In this document: positions 53,380 to 61,950 of the stretch, one piece after another
Layout: every line of letters starts with the position of its first letter
Numbering within the stretch: position 1 is the stretch's first letter
NCBI GenBank assembly: GCA_031425275.1
Contig: JANPJA010000091.1
Location: forward strand, 1-64,000
Source: JAIVGV01 sp031425275
Lineage (GTDB): Bacteria; Acidobacteriota; Blastocatellia; Pyrinomonadales; Pyrinomonadaceae
Length of the DNA: 64,000 bases
Direction: 5' to 3'
Notes under the pieces: generated by a model
Seen by the model: the letters and a program-made list of their open reading frames with translations, nothing else
Told to the model about the DNA's origin: nothing
Databases searched by the model: none
Position numbers and translations under genes: made by a program

Positions 53380-54636
53380 ATGTTCTACTTCGGCGTCCCT
53401 TCAACATCGAGCTTCCCGCTCCACATGGAGTCGCCCCACTTCGTCCTCCACTACGGGCTGCGCAACCCGACCGAAGGCAAGGGGCGCGGCTGTGAGGGCG
53501 TGCGCAATCCCATCGTAGTGCTCACCTACTACGAGGCGCTCGAACGCCTCTACACCATTATGAGGGGCGCGCCGTGGAATCGCCCCGCGCCGGTGGTTGA
53601 CACCGAAAAGAGGACTCACGTTTTCATCTACGACAGCGACCCGTTCACGGCCGACGACCCCTTCTCGCGCCCGGCCCCGCGCTCGGCGGCCAACAGTGTC
53701 CCTTACGTCGTGCTTCCCTGCCGGAGCAGCGAGACCACGACGCAGGCCGAGCTTCACCGCGCCGCGGCGGAGGCTGTCCACGAGGCCACGCACGTCTTCA
53801 ACTTCACGGAGCGCCCCTTCGACAGCATGCTGGCGGGTGCTTGGGAGTGGTACGACGAGGGCTTCGCCGTCTTCATGGAGACCTACGTCGTGGCCGGCAA
53901 CCCCGACTACGTCAGGTTCCTCAAGAACTGGATCGACATGCCGGAGATGCCGCTCGACCACCAGAACGCAAAGTACCAAGCGGGCATGTTCGTGCGCTAC
54001 CTCGCCGGCCGCTTCGGCCATTCGTTCATCAACGATGTCTGGACGCGGTCGGCGGCCAGGGACGGCCCACTCCGGGCTCTCCAGAGCCTGCTGCCGCAAA
54101 GGAAAACGCTGGTCTCGCCCAACCCTAAGGTGCGCGATGTCTTCGCGTCCGGCTACTGCATGGATCCCTTCTTCCTGTGGGATCATGGAAGCCCCGGCCT
54201 CGCCCCAGAGATTTACGCCAGATACGGCGAGCGCGCCCTCACGGACAGTCTGATACTTCGCCCCGGCGTGGCCGGTACGACGGGCGGAGTGCTCGATCAC
54301 CTTGCCTGCCGCTACTACCGCTTCTATCTCAAAGGGAGTGGCTCGAATGTGCGCGTCACGGTCAAGCCAAACGATGCCGGCAAGAAGACGCCGCTGAAGG
54401 CGGAGGTGGCGGTCGTCACGTCGGAGGGGCGGCGCGTGAGCGTCACGCCACTGCACTCGCGGGCCGCCGCCCGCTCAGGCGTCGTCCTAACGGCCGAGTT
54501 GAAGGGCTTAAAGCCGGAGGAGGTGGATCACCTGATTCTGGTCACGAGTAACTGCGGGACGCGGCCCAACCCGCTCGACGGCATGTCGCAACACGACGAC
54601 GAGAAGGGCTTCGCCGTCGAGGCCCTCATCTCCTAG
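53380..54636 (+). CDS. Gluzincin-like metallopeptidase, operon effector candidate
   Basis: 418 residues from ATG 53380; GAGGAGAG lies between the receiver stop and this start (9-bp gap). Zinc motif HEATH at residues 134-138 (AVHEATHVFNFTERPF), followed 22 residues later by EWYDEGFAVFMETYV, giving Glu 160 as third ligand, the gluzincin pattern. The N-terminal strand part reads SPHFVLHYGLRNPTEGKGRG; the C-terminal 130 residues look like a beta-sandwich (RYYRFYLKGSGSNVRVTVKP, VAVVTSEGRRVSVTPLHSRA) like pre-peptidase C-terminal domains. No signal peptide is seen, so it is likely cytoplasmic. Its 3' end overlaps the convergent gene by 11 bp. Confidence 0.75.
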   Translation: MFYFGVPSTSSFPLHMESPHFVLHYGLRNPTEGKGRGCEGVRNPIVVLTYYEALERLYTIMRGAPWNRPAPVVDTEKRTHVFIYDSDPFTADDPFSRPAPRSAANSVPYVVLPCRSSETTTQAELHRAAAEAVHEATHVFNFTERPFDSMLAGAWEWYDEGFAVFMETYVVAGNPDYVRFLKNWIDMPEMPLDHQNAKYQAGMFVRYLAGRFGHSFINDVWTRSAARDGPLRALQSLLPQRKTLVSPNPKVRDVFASGYCMDPFFLWDHGSPGLAPEIYARYGERALTDSLILRPGVAGTTGGVLDHLACRYYRFYLKGSGSNVRVTVKPNDAGKKTPLKAEVAVVTSEGRRVSVTPLHSRAAARSGVVLTAELKGLKPEEVDHLILVTSNCGTRPNPLDGMSQHDDEKGFAVEALIS

Positions 54637-56662
54637 CAGGGCACCGCCAGCCGAGGTGTACGAATCGCGCGTGTGAGGGGACGCCGGCCTCGTCCACGAG
54701 GAACAGCATGTAATGACCGGGGGGGGCCACGTACTCGTCGCGCGGCGCGCGCAGGGTCAGGTTGTTCGACGGGGGGCCGAGAACCTCCAAACCCACGTAC
54801 CTCTGGTGCGAGTTGAAGGAGTGTGTGACGGAGGCGGGGCTTATGAGCGCGGCCGACTTGATATTTCTGTCGCCCGTCCAACTCACCTTAAACTCGTCGC
54901 CGTACACGATCTCGCTCGGCAAAGAGCGGAGGATAGGCTGGCGTCCGCGGAAGAGGTAGGGCGGGCTGAATATCTCGATGTCCAGCTTCGCCTCGGTGAA
55001 AGAGGCCGGGTGCCAGACCGAGTCCTCGCCCGCGGTCAGGACACGCCCGTCGGGCAGGAGCAGTGCGACCGAGTGGTACAGGCGGGGGATTTGCATCGAG
55101 CAGAGCGTCGTCCAAGTTCCGGTCTCCACGTCATAGACCTCGGCCTCGAAGACCGGGTTGGCACCGGCGTTAGCCTTGCCGGTGCTGCTCCCGTTGGTGA
55201 CGAGGAGGTTGCCGTCGGGCAGCAGGACGGCGTCGGGCATGACCCTCCGGCGCGCCATCGGCGCGCCGAGCCTCCAAGCCGGCTCCGCCTCGCCGAGGTC
55301 TAAAATTTCGCAGGTGTCGGTGGCTGGCGTGTCGGCCGTCACTGGCGGCGCGCCGCCCCCGCCAAGCAACATGACGCGCGCGCGGTAGTCCTCTTCCGGC
55401 CGCAGCGGTAGCAGGACGGCCGTGCCTTGCAAGTCATATGTGCGCGAGTTACGCCCCTCGCGCTCGGCCGCCTCCAGTACGGTATCTTCAAACGCGAACG
55501 ACTTGAGGTCGAGGAAGCAGGTCTTCCGCCCTGCGTGGATAAGCAACTTGCGCGAGGGGAGCACGAAGGTGAACGGGTACATGCCCCCTTCCTCACGGAG
55601 CAGCGGCAGGGGTTTCGGGGGCAGCATCCCTTGGGAGGGGTCGAACACTTGATAGGTGGCGTTGGGCTCGCCCCCACCCTTGAAAAACCTCTGGCCGCCA
55701 ACAACGATTATGCGCCCGTCCGGCAGCTCCACGCAGGTCGGATACCAGCGAACTTCCGTGAGGTTTTCCAAGTGCTGCCACGCCCTGCTTCCACCCGGCT
55801 CGCTTTTGCCCGCCTCTGGGTCAAACAAGCGAAGCGCGTTCACGCCCGCGCCTTCGCGCTCGCTCCCGCAGACGACCAAACGGCCGTCGGGCAGGAACGT
55901 GTGCCCCGAACAGATGACGCCGGGGTCAAGCTTCTGCTGTGTCACATGGTCGGCCGAAAAGTCCAACACGGCCGAGCCAACCTCGATTGCCTGCTCGCCC
56001 TCGGCGATCTCGGGCGGGTCGCCGTGCGAGAAGAAGAGCACCTTCGCCTCGCGCAGCAGGGCCGCGTGTATGCCCACCACATTCGAGTCGAGGATGTTCT
56101 TCCTCCAACGCCCCCCCGAAGCTTCGTCGCACGGGCCCGGCTCGGGCCGGTCTAGAATCACGTACTCGTCGCGCACCAAATCCGAATGGATAACGCCGTG
56201 CTGGAATTGCTGATAGCACGCGCCCTCGCCGAGCTTCTCGAAGGACTCCCTGTCTCCTACCGGGTAGCCGAGTTGACCCAACTCCGCGCCGAAACTCAGC
56301 CAACGCTCTAGCAGAGGGCTGCGAACCTCGTGCGCCCCGAGTCCGGGGTAGTAGTAGATGGCCCCCCGTTGGAAGTTACTGAAACGGCCCTTGCCGTCTG
56401 GCGCCTCCTGCTCGTCGCTCGTCGGGTAACCGAGGTCGCCGTGCTCCCTGTCGAGCGCCAGCCACTCCTGCCAGATAGCGCCGTGGACTTCAAACGTCCC
56501 GACCCCCTGCACGCTGTAAATCGAGCCGGCGACGTAATCCTGAAAGAATCCGCAGCCGTCTGCCGTGGGCCCTTCCGGCCCCTCGGGTCGGCCGAGGTCG
56601 GCCGTCCGCTTGCCCAGAGACTTGTATTTTTTCTCGATCTCGGTGCGTGACTTTCTGCCCAT
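54626..56662 (-). CDS. LGFP-repeat/galactose-oxidase-like copper radical oxidase
   Basis: 678 residues from ATG at 56660-56662, GGAGGG 7 bases upstream. Two to three LGFP-type repeats (about 40-165: EHGDLGYPTSDEQEAPDGKG, ELGQLGYPVGDRE) precede a kelch seven-blade domain. Residues matching the galactose/glyoxal oxidase copper site are visible: the Cys in PGVICSGHTFLPDGRL, the Tyr in VRWYPTCVELPDGR, Tyr-His in IPRLYHSVALLLPDGRV, and the His in SVTHSFNSHQRYVGLE within a C-terminal DUF1929 domain. So Cys-Tyr radical chemistry is likely. No signal peptide is evident, which is odd for this family. Convergent with the metallopeptidase. Confidence 0.85.
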   Translation of the reverse strand: MGRKSRTEIEKKYKSLGKRTADLGRPEGPEGPTADGCGFFQDYVAGSIYSVQGVGTFEVHGAIWQEWLALDREHGDLGYPTSDEQEAPDGKGRFSNFQRGAIYYYPGLGAHEVRSPLLERWLSFGAELGQLGYPVGDRESFEKLGEGACYQQFQHGVIHSDLVRDEYVILDRPEPGPCDEASGGRWRKNILDSNVVGIHAALLREAKVLFFSHGDPPEIAEGEQAIEVGSAVLDFSADHVTQQKLDPGVICSGHTFLPDGRLVVCGSEREGAGVNALRLFDPEAGKSEPGGSRAWQHLENLTEVRWYPTCVELPDGRIIVVGGQRFFKGGGEPNATYQVFDPSQGMLPPKPLPLLREEGGMYPFTFVLPSRKLLIHAGRKTCFLDLKSFAFEDTVLEAAEREGRNSRTYDLQGTAVLLPLRPEEDYRARVMLLGGGGAPPVTADTPATDTCEILDLGEAEPAWRLGAPMARRRVMPDAVLLPDGNLLVTNGSSTGKANAGANPVFEAEVYDVETGTWTTLCSMQIPRLYHSVALLLPDGRVLTAGEDSVWHPASFTEAKLDIEIFSPPYLFRGRQPILRSLPSEIVYGDEFKVSWTGDRNIKSAALISPASVTHSFNSHQRYVGLEVLGPPSNNLTLRAPRDEYVAPPGHYMLFLVDEAGVPSHARFVHLGWRCPARR

Positions 56663-57267
56663 CCCAGTTCCCTCCAAACAGACCCCGCCCCGGCCGCGCG
56701 GTCGGGGTGCGGGCGCGCACTAGTTCCTAAGCGGCCGGGCAGGCGGCGCACGAAGTCCGCACGCGCGGCGACGGCATCACATCCCTACGCGGCGCGCCCG
56801 CGGCGTCCGCCTGAGCGGTACCGTCGCGGCGGCGATGACTTTGAGTGTTCTGCTTTGTGGGGTGCGAGGTCTCGACGAGATATCAGGTGAGGAGGCTGCA
56901 CGGCACAGGTTCCTTTATCAGGCCAGAGTATGAAAAACTTTGTGACGGAGCGTGAAGTAGACGAAAGATATTATCGGCGCGAATCATTCAACGGATGCGA
57001 CGCTCAGTAAATCCGCCCGGCGAGGTGCGGATGACCGGACTGGGATGCTTCCCAAATCTCGTGACCGTAGGAGGCGCGGCCGTTTCGTCTTACTGAGAAA
57101 TATTGCGAGGGGATAATAGCAGCCCAAGCGGCCTTCAGCAATCAAGTTTGTTCAGGGCTAACCGGCGGCGGTTACGCGCTGAGGCGGCGCATGGCTAACG
57201 GAAACTCCGAAGCGCGATTAAGGCATCACCGGACTCACGGGCAGGGGGCAGTCGTAAAGGGTGGTAC
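56663..57267. other. Intergenic region before the IS3 element
   Basis: About 600 bp between the galactose-oxidase-like start and the IS3 end. No frame with gene-like composition, no tRNA and no strong hairpin were seen. The part next to 56663 presumably carries the promoter of the minus-strand gene, but no convincing -35/-10 pair is present. Confidence 0.5.
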
Positions 57268-57341
57268 TGAATCTAACCCCCGTTTAGTAGACACCGAGAT
57301 AAGACTTTCTTCGAGCCTCACGCTGCTTGTTTCAACTGCGC

Positions 57342-58227
57342 CTAGTAGCGCGCTTCGTACTCCGCCGGTGCTGAGTAGTCGGCAGCTGAATGAATCCGGC
57401 TGCGATTGTAAAAGACCTCGACGTAGTCGAACAACTGAGCCGTTGCTTCATGCCGCGTCACGAAGCGTCCGTGATGCACCAACTCACGTTTCAGGTTACC
57501 GAAGAAACTTTCCGTCACCGCGTTGTCCCAACAGTTGCCCTTGCGACTCATGCTTTGACGGCAGTCCCACGCGGCGAGTCGTTCGCGGAAAGCGGCGCTC
57601 GCGTATTGGCTGCCCCGGTCTGAATGGACGAGCGGCGAGACGGCTCGCGCGCGTCTCGCTTGTCCTCGCAGAAATGCCTGCTCCACGAACTCGGTCGAGA
57701 GGCTTGCGGAGACGGCCCAGCCGACGACGAGGCGTGAGTACAAGTCAAGAAATACGACGAGATACAGCCAGCCTTCGTCCGTCCAGATGTACGTGATGTC
57801 AGAAGTCCAGACCGCATCCGGGCGCTCGGCGCGGAAGTCGCGCCCCAAGATGTTCTCGGCGACCGGCAGAGAGTGCCGCGAGTCGGTCGTCCGCGTGAAT
57901 TTCTTGACCCGCTTGGCCCTGATCCCGTGCTCTTTCATCAGCCGCGCAATCCGCTGATGGTTGACCTGCTCGCCTTGCTGTCGCAACTGCCGGTAAATCT
58001 TCGGTGAGCCGTAAGTCGAGCGGCTCGCGCCGTGCGCGGCTTTGATCTTCTCGACAAGGCGTTCGTGCTGCGTCGCCCTCGTGCCGGGCACCCGATCACG
58101 CCAATGGTCATAGCCCGCGGGACTGACCTCAAGCGCACGGCACATGGCCGAGACGCGCAACTCCGAGCGGTGCTCACGGATGAAGGCGTACTTTACCGGA
58201 TGTCCCTGGCAAAGTACGCCGCGGCCT
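57342..58227 (-). CDS. IS3 transposase OrfB (integrase core)
   Basis: Made as an OrfAB fusion (about 381 residues) by -1 frameshift from the upstream frame; read in this frame the junction continues GVLCQGHPVKYAFIREHRSE, LRVSAMCRALEVSPAGYDHW. HTH_21-like part RSTYGSPKIYRQLRQQGEQV and rve catalytic core with DDE residues in AVWTSDITYIWTDEGWLYLV, SPLVHSDRGSQYASAAF and KGNCWDNAVTESFFGNLKRE. An internal ATG at 58158-58160 could give OrfB alone. No disabling mutation is seen. Confidence 0.9.
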
Positions 58228-58486
58228 TTTTTAAAATGGCGCGCTCCTCTTCAAGCTGTCGGACTCTCTGGCGCAACTCATACAACTCCTGCTGCTCTGA
58301 GGTGCGCTGACCCTGCCCGCGGAAGGCTTCCGTCCCCTCGTTCTTTGCCACCTTGATCCATCGCGACAAAGTCCATGGCGAGATGCCTAAACTCTGCGCC
58401 GCGTCCGAGATCGCCCGCCCTTGCTCGGTGACGAGTCGAGTCGCGCCTTCCTTGAACTCCTTGGTGAACTGTTTTCTCTCTTTCAT
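58193..58486 (-). CDS. IS3 transposase OrfA (helix-turn-helix)
   Basis: 97 residues from ATG at 58484-58486. HTH_Tnp_1 domain (KQFTKEFKEGATRLVTEQGR, AQSLGISPWTLSRWIKVAK) followed by a leucine-zipper-like helix (LYELRQRVRQLEEERAILKK). It binds the IS ends and regulates transposition (family knowledge). Confidence 0.9.
   Translation of the reverse strand: MKERKQFTKEFKEGATRLVTEQGRAISDAAQSLGISPWTLSRWIKVAKNEGTEAFRGQGQRTSEQQELYELRQRVRQLEEERAILKKAAAYFARDIR
58226..58232 (-). promoter_or_regulatory. Programmed -1 frameshift site A AAA AAG
   Basis: On the minus strand the heptamer A-AAA-AAG stands in the correct phase of orfA (codons AAA AAG at residues 86-87). Slipping back one base enters orfB. This is the canonical IS3 arrangement. 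Confidence 0.8.
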
Positions 58487-58626
58487 CGTGCCTCCAGTAT
58501 ATCGATTAAGGCGGAGGCTCAGAAGAGTCTTATCTCACTGTCTACTTTTCGGGGTAAGGTTCACGCCGATAACGAACGGCATAGGCACCTCACCCGCTCC
58601 GACTCGTTTTCCGCGACAGGACTGTC

Positions 58627-60414
58627 TCAGGGGCACCAGGCCGAGAGCGTCTGTTTGACCTCGGGCGTCAGGCACTCCTGCTGCCACTCCGGGCCGCTCG
58701 ACAGGTGATCCCAGACCGCCTCGCCCGCCTCCGTCTTGTCCTTCACGTACGCGCGCCAACGGTAGTGCGCGTAGGTCGAGAGGCACGCGACGGAGTAGGC
58801 TTCGGCGAGCGCGCGGTTCCCGCGGACGATGACGAAGTTCTCGTCGTTCTTTTCGCTGGCCGCCTTCGAGAAGTTGTGCGAGCCCGTGATGACTGCGCAG
58901 TCGTCGTCGAGCGGGTCGATGACGATCATCTTCGAGTGGGTGATGGCGTGCCCGATGCCCTTATGCGTGTTCGTCGTCAAGAACTGCGCGCGCGTGACCT
59001 CATCGACCCACGCCGAGAAGCTCTGCGCCATCCCCTCGGGCTGCACCATGGCCGTCTTGTACACCTTCACGTCCTTGTCCGTGCCTGCCAGCTCGAACTG
59101 CTCCTCCCTGATGCTTTGCGGCACCGTGCTGACGACGCCTTTGACGATTATCCCGTCCTCTTTCGCACGCTCGATGATACTCCTGAGGGGCTCCGGCCCC
59201 GGCTGGAACATGACGTAGAGGATCATTCGCCGGGCGCCGTTCACCGCGTCGATTAGGGCTGCGAGGTCAGCGCCGGGCTTCGTGCCAGCGGGCATAGGGT
59301 TTCTGACACGCGTGAACCAGACATCGGTGTTGCCGGCCACGCGAGGCGACGTGGCGTTGTCCTCGACGAGTTGCGCGGGGAAGCCGTCGCCGGCCTCGGC
59401 CAGCCTCTTCCACTGTCCGTAATAGAGGCCGGCGACGACCTCGTCGTCGAAGACGATTGCGTTGTTGACTTGGGTGCAGAGGCCAGTCGCGGCCCAGTTC
59501 GTGCTGCCCGTCAGAACCTTGAGCGCCTGCCCGCCGGCGCGGCGCACAACGACGACAAATTTGTTATGCCCGAGCCCTTTGCTCCCGAGCATGCGGTCGC
59601 GGACATCAACGTTAGCCTCCCCCAACCTTCCGCGCGCCGACTCGTTACCGTCCCCGCTCTTGTCCGAGCCGTTGGCAAGCACCACGTGCGCACGCCCGCG
59701 CAGCCGCCGCAGGCGCTCGATCAGTTCGTCGTCGGTGAGTTCGTACAAGGCGGCGTAGAGTTCGAGGCCGGGGTCTTCGATCACTTCGTCGAGCATCCTG
59801 AGCAGCGCCACACGCAACTCTCCCGCGAGGAACCGCCGCAGCGGCTCTTCGAGTTCCTTGATGTGATCCTTAATCTCAAGCGCGTCCCACCCGTTCTGAC
59901 GCGCGAGGCGTGAGACGTACTGCGACATCACGAAGCCGCGGTTGAAATACGCCGAAACTCCGCCGTCGGTCTCGCCGCTGACGGTGAGCGGTTCAGTCCA
60001 GCCGGAGTCGGCGACGGTCTGTAACTCAGACTCGCCGACCGTACCGCCGTCGGGCAGGACGACGGCAGACACGCGGTAGCTCACCGTCTGGCCGTTGTTC
60101 GCGCCGTGATCCGCCCAGTCATACCGTTGGAAAGGCCACACGTTAGACGGCCGGGTCATGTAGGCGGGCGTGCCCTCGCCTTCTTCACGCTCGCTGGAGA
60201 AGCTCACGCGGTTGCGCAACACCTCCGTCAGACGCCACTGGCCGTCCGAGCCGCGCCTGCGGCGCTCGATCATATACCCGAGGCAGCCGGGCACCAGCGC
60301 GTCCTCCGGGCCGTCCACCACCGCGCGCCAGAAGAGCTGCACATCGTCGCAGTTGTGGTAAGCGGTCAGCCGAATCTCGACGCCGTCCGTCGTGTTAGAG
60401 GTGGAAACAGACAT
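58627..60414 (-). CDS. Phospholipase D-like protein with two HKD motifs
   Basis: 595 residues from ATG at 60412-60414. The N-terminal 145 residues are a beta-sandwich/FN3-like region (VEIRLTAYHNCDDVQLFWRA, GQTVSYRVSAVVLPDGGTVG), then a helical part, then two catalytic motifs: LGHNKFVVVVRRAGGQALKV with GSTNWAATGL (about 290-320), and ITHSKMIVIDPLDDDCAVIT with GSHNFSKAASEKNDENF (about 500-545). Each HKD has the His, Lys and following Ser/Asn but shows variant spacing. Could cut phosphodiesters of lipids or nucleic acids. No signal peptide is visible. Confidence 0.87.
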   Translation of the reverse strand: MSVSTSNTTDGVEIRLTAYHNCDDVQLFWRAVVDGPEDALVPGCLGYMIERRRRGSDGQWRLTEVLRNRVSFSSEREEGEGTPAYMTRPSNVWPFQRYDWADHGANNGQTVSYRVSAVVLPDGGTVGESELQTVADSGWTEPLTVSGETDGGVSAYFNRGFVMSQYVSRLARQNGWDALEIKDHIKELEEPLRRFLAGELRVALLRMLDEVIEDPGLELYAALYELTDDELIERLRRLRGRAHVVLANGSDKSGDGNESARGRLGEANVDVRDRMLGSKGLGHNKFVVVVRRAGGQALKVLTGSTNWAATGLCTQVNNAIVFDDEVVAGLYYGQWKRLAEAGDGFPAQLVEDNATSPRVAGNTDVWFTRVRNPMPAGTKPGADLAALIDAVNGARRMILYVMFQPGPEPLRSIIERAKEDGIIVKGVVSTVPQSIREEQFELAGTDKDVKVYKTAMVQPEGMAQSFSAWVDEVTRAQFLTTNTHKGIGHAITHSKMIVIDPLDDDCAVITGSHNFSKAASEKNDENFVIVRGNRALAEAYSVACLSTYAHYRWRAYVKDKTEAGEAVWDHLSSGPEWQQECLTPEVKQTLSAWCP

Positions 60415-60443
60415 TTGATTTATCTCCCGTAACGAGTCCGCTC

Positions 60444-60545
60444 TTACTTGCCCAAGAACTGGTTAAGGTACTGCGCCAGCCTCACGCCGCCGTGCCGCAG
60501 CTGGCTGTCCACGACGCCCCTGTTCGCGTCGTAGTAAGAGCGTCT
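60444..60545 (-). pseudogene. C-terminal stub of a probable S1/P1 nuclease
   Basis: In-frame codons ending at the stop 60444-60446 read SYYDANRGVVDSQLRHGGVR then LAQYLNQFLGK. The pattern AGxRLAxxLN at the extreme C-terminus is typical of S1/P1 nucleases; the rest of the gene is missing because the frame runs into an IS5 fragment at about 60546. A short stub, so identification is tentative. Confidence 0.5.
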
Positions 60546-60730
60546 AACAAAACCTCAGTTCGCCGTGTAAAATATCCGGCATGGCGAAGCAGTTGATAAG
60601 TGACGAACTGTGGGCGGTCATCAAGCCTTTGCTGCCGCCCGAACCTGAGAAGCTGCGCGGCGGCGAAGGCGAAGGTCAGTATCAATCTCACCAACCTCTG
60701 GTATTTCGACATAGGGTTGTCTCATTGACC
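60546..60730 (+). pseudogene. Fragment of an IS5-family transposase
   Basis: ATG 60581 opens AKQLISDELWAVIKPLLPPE then PEKLRGG, the conserved N-terminus of IS5 (DUF4096-type) transposases, after which the sequence no longer fits the family. Only about 25-30 codons survive. This is a different subgroup from the element at 43733. The fragment joins the truncated nuclease stub and the peroxidase 3' end. Confidence 0.7.
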
Positions 60731-60759
60731 GACTCAAAGCTGAGTCCGGCATTGCCCCG

Positions 60760-61950
60760 TCAAGTGAACAGCGCCGAGCCAATGTAATCACCCTCCGCGG
60801 CGGCCCGCGGCATAAAGTAGTAGCCGCCGCCGATGTTGGCCGCGCCGCCGATCTCGTACAGCGAGTCGAGGCCCGCGCCCGGATACGGGAAATCTTTGTT
60901 CATCTGCCACATGTGGACGGGCCACTCGTACTGGGCCGCGAGGTTGCGCGCGAAGCTCAGGTGGTGCAGCCCGCGCACCTCCTCGCCCGCGGCGTCGAGG
61001 CCGTCGTCGAAGAAGTACGGGCGGCGCAGGAACCTGCGCGACGTGTCCATGAAGCCGAAGAGGTCTGGGTGGTCGCGGCGCGGGTTTATCTTCGGCGCGT
61101 GCGCGTGCGGGTTCGGACGTTTGAGCCGGTCGCCGCTCAGCCTCTCGACGCCAAACACGGCCTCGCGCTCACGCATCTTCAACTCGAAGAAGCGCCCCAT
61201 GCGGCGGGCTATCTTGCGGTAGCCGAGGTACGCGCCGTCCGTACACCACGCAGGTTCGCCGTCGCCCTCGCGCACGTAGACAAAGCCGCGCATGGGGTAA
61301 TCGGGCGGCAGGTCGCGCGGGTTCGAGAGCCCGTCCTCGAAGCCCGACGGCTCGCGGTTGTCGGGGCGCGCGTAGCCGCGCTCCACGCGACGCACGGCGA
61401 TGCCGGGGTGGACTCCGCCGTAGTAGATTTTACCGAAGATGTACTCGTTGACGTACGTGTCGTCGCTGGCGACGAGGATGACGAGGTCGGTCGCGTAGAG
61501 GCGCGGGTGTAAGCCGATGGCGTCGCCCTCGGTCGTCGGCATGACCTTCAGCCACGCGGGCTTCTGACCCGCGAGGCCGAAGCGGTCGTCGCCCTGCTCC
61601 GTCGTGAAGAGCGTCGCGCCAAACCCGACCGTGACGGTCACGCGCCGGGTCAGTACAGGAGCGTCGTAGGGGCGCACGTCGTCCTGCGGCGGCGTCTTGA
61701 GCATCTGGTAGCGCGCGAACCCTGAAAGCCTGACGAGGATGTCTCGAAGCTCCTTGGCGGAGTTTGCGACCACGTCGGCCGTGATGACGTGGAGGTGGCG
61801 CTGGCGCTCTAGCTGCCCGGCGTACCACTTCGCGTAGATGTCTGGGTCAACGTCGGGCGGCGGGGTCGCGTCCCAGACGGGGTCTGTGATTCCCGGCTGG
61901 AAGGGGCCGTCGTAACGGGGCAGGGGCACTGGCAAGTATGTGTTAACCAT
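60760..61950 (-). CDS. DyP-type haem peroxidase
   Basis: 396 residues from ATG at 61948-61950. The GXXDG motif appears as SGFEDGLSNPRDLP (about 203-216) with the distal Asp, and the proximal haem His in HAHAPKINPRRDHPDLFGFM (about 280-300). Further family blocks: VTVTVGFGATLFTTEQGDD, FVYVREGDGEPAWCTDGAYL, RFLRRPYFFDDGLD and GLHHLSFARNLAAQYEWPVH. No Tat or Sec signal: cytoplasmic or encapsulated. Its ATG overlaps the stop of the glycyl-radical enzyme gene (ATGGTTAA), so translation is coupled. Confidence 0.88.
   Translation of the reverse strand: MVNTYLPVPLPRYDGPFQPGITDPVWDATPPPDVDPDIYAKWYAGQLERQRHLHVITADVVANSAKELRDILVRLSGFARYQMLKTPPQDDVRPYDAPVLTRRVTVTVGFGATLFTTEQGDDRFGLAGQKPAWLKVMPTTEGDAIGLHPRLYATDLVILVASDDTYVNEYIFGKIYYGGVHPGIAVRRVERGYARPDNREPSGFEDGLSNPRDLPPDYPMRGFVYVREGDGEPAWCTDGAYLGYRKIARRMGRFFELKMREREAVFGVERLSGDRLKRPNPHAHAPKINPRRDHPDLFGFMDTSRRFLRRPYFFDDGLDAAGEEVRGLHHLSFARNLAAQYEWPVHMWQMNKDFPYPGAGLDSLYEIGGAANIGGGYYFMPRAAAEGDYIGSALFT

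Larger units (their letters stand above)
57268..58563 (-). mobile_element. IS3-family insertion sequence
   Basis: 1296 bp bounded by imperfect inverted ends. Both begin TGAA, then (C or T) and ACCCC, and share GTAGACA..GAGATAAGAC about 25-40 bases in. It contains overlapping orfA and orfB on the minus strand. No convincing target duplication is seen at the edges. Both frames are intact, so it may be active. Confidence 0.85.
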
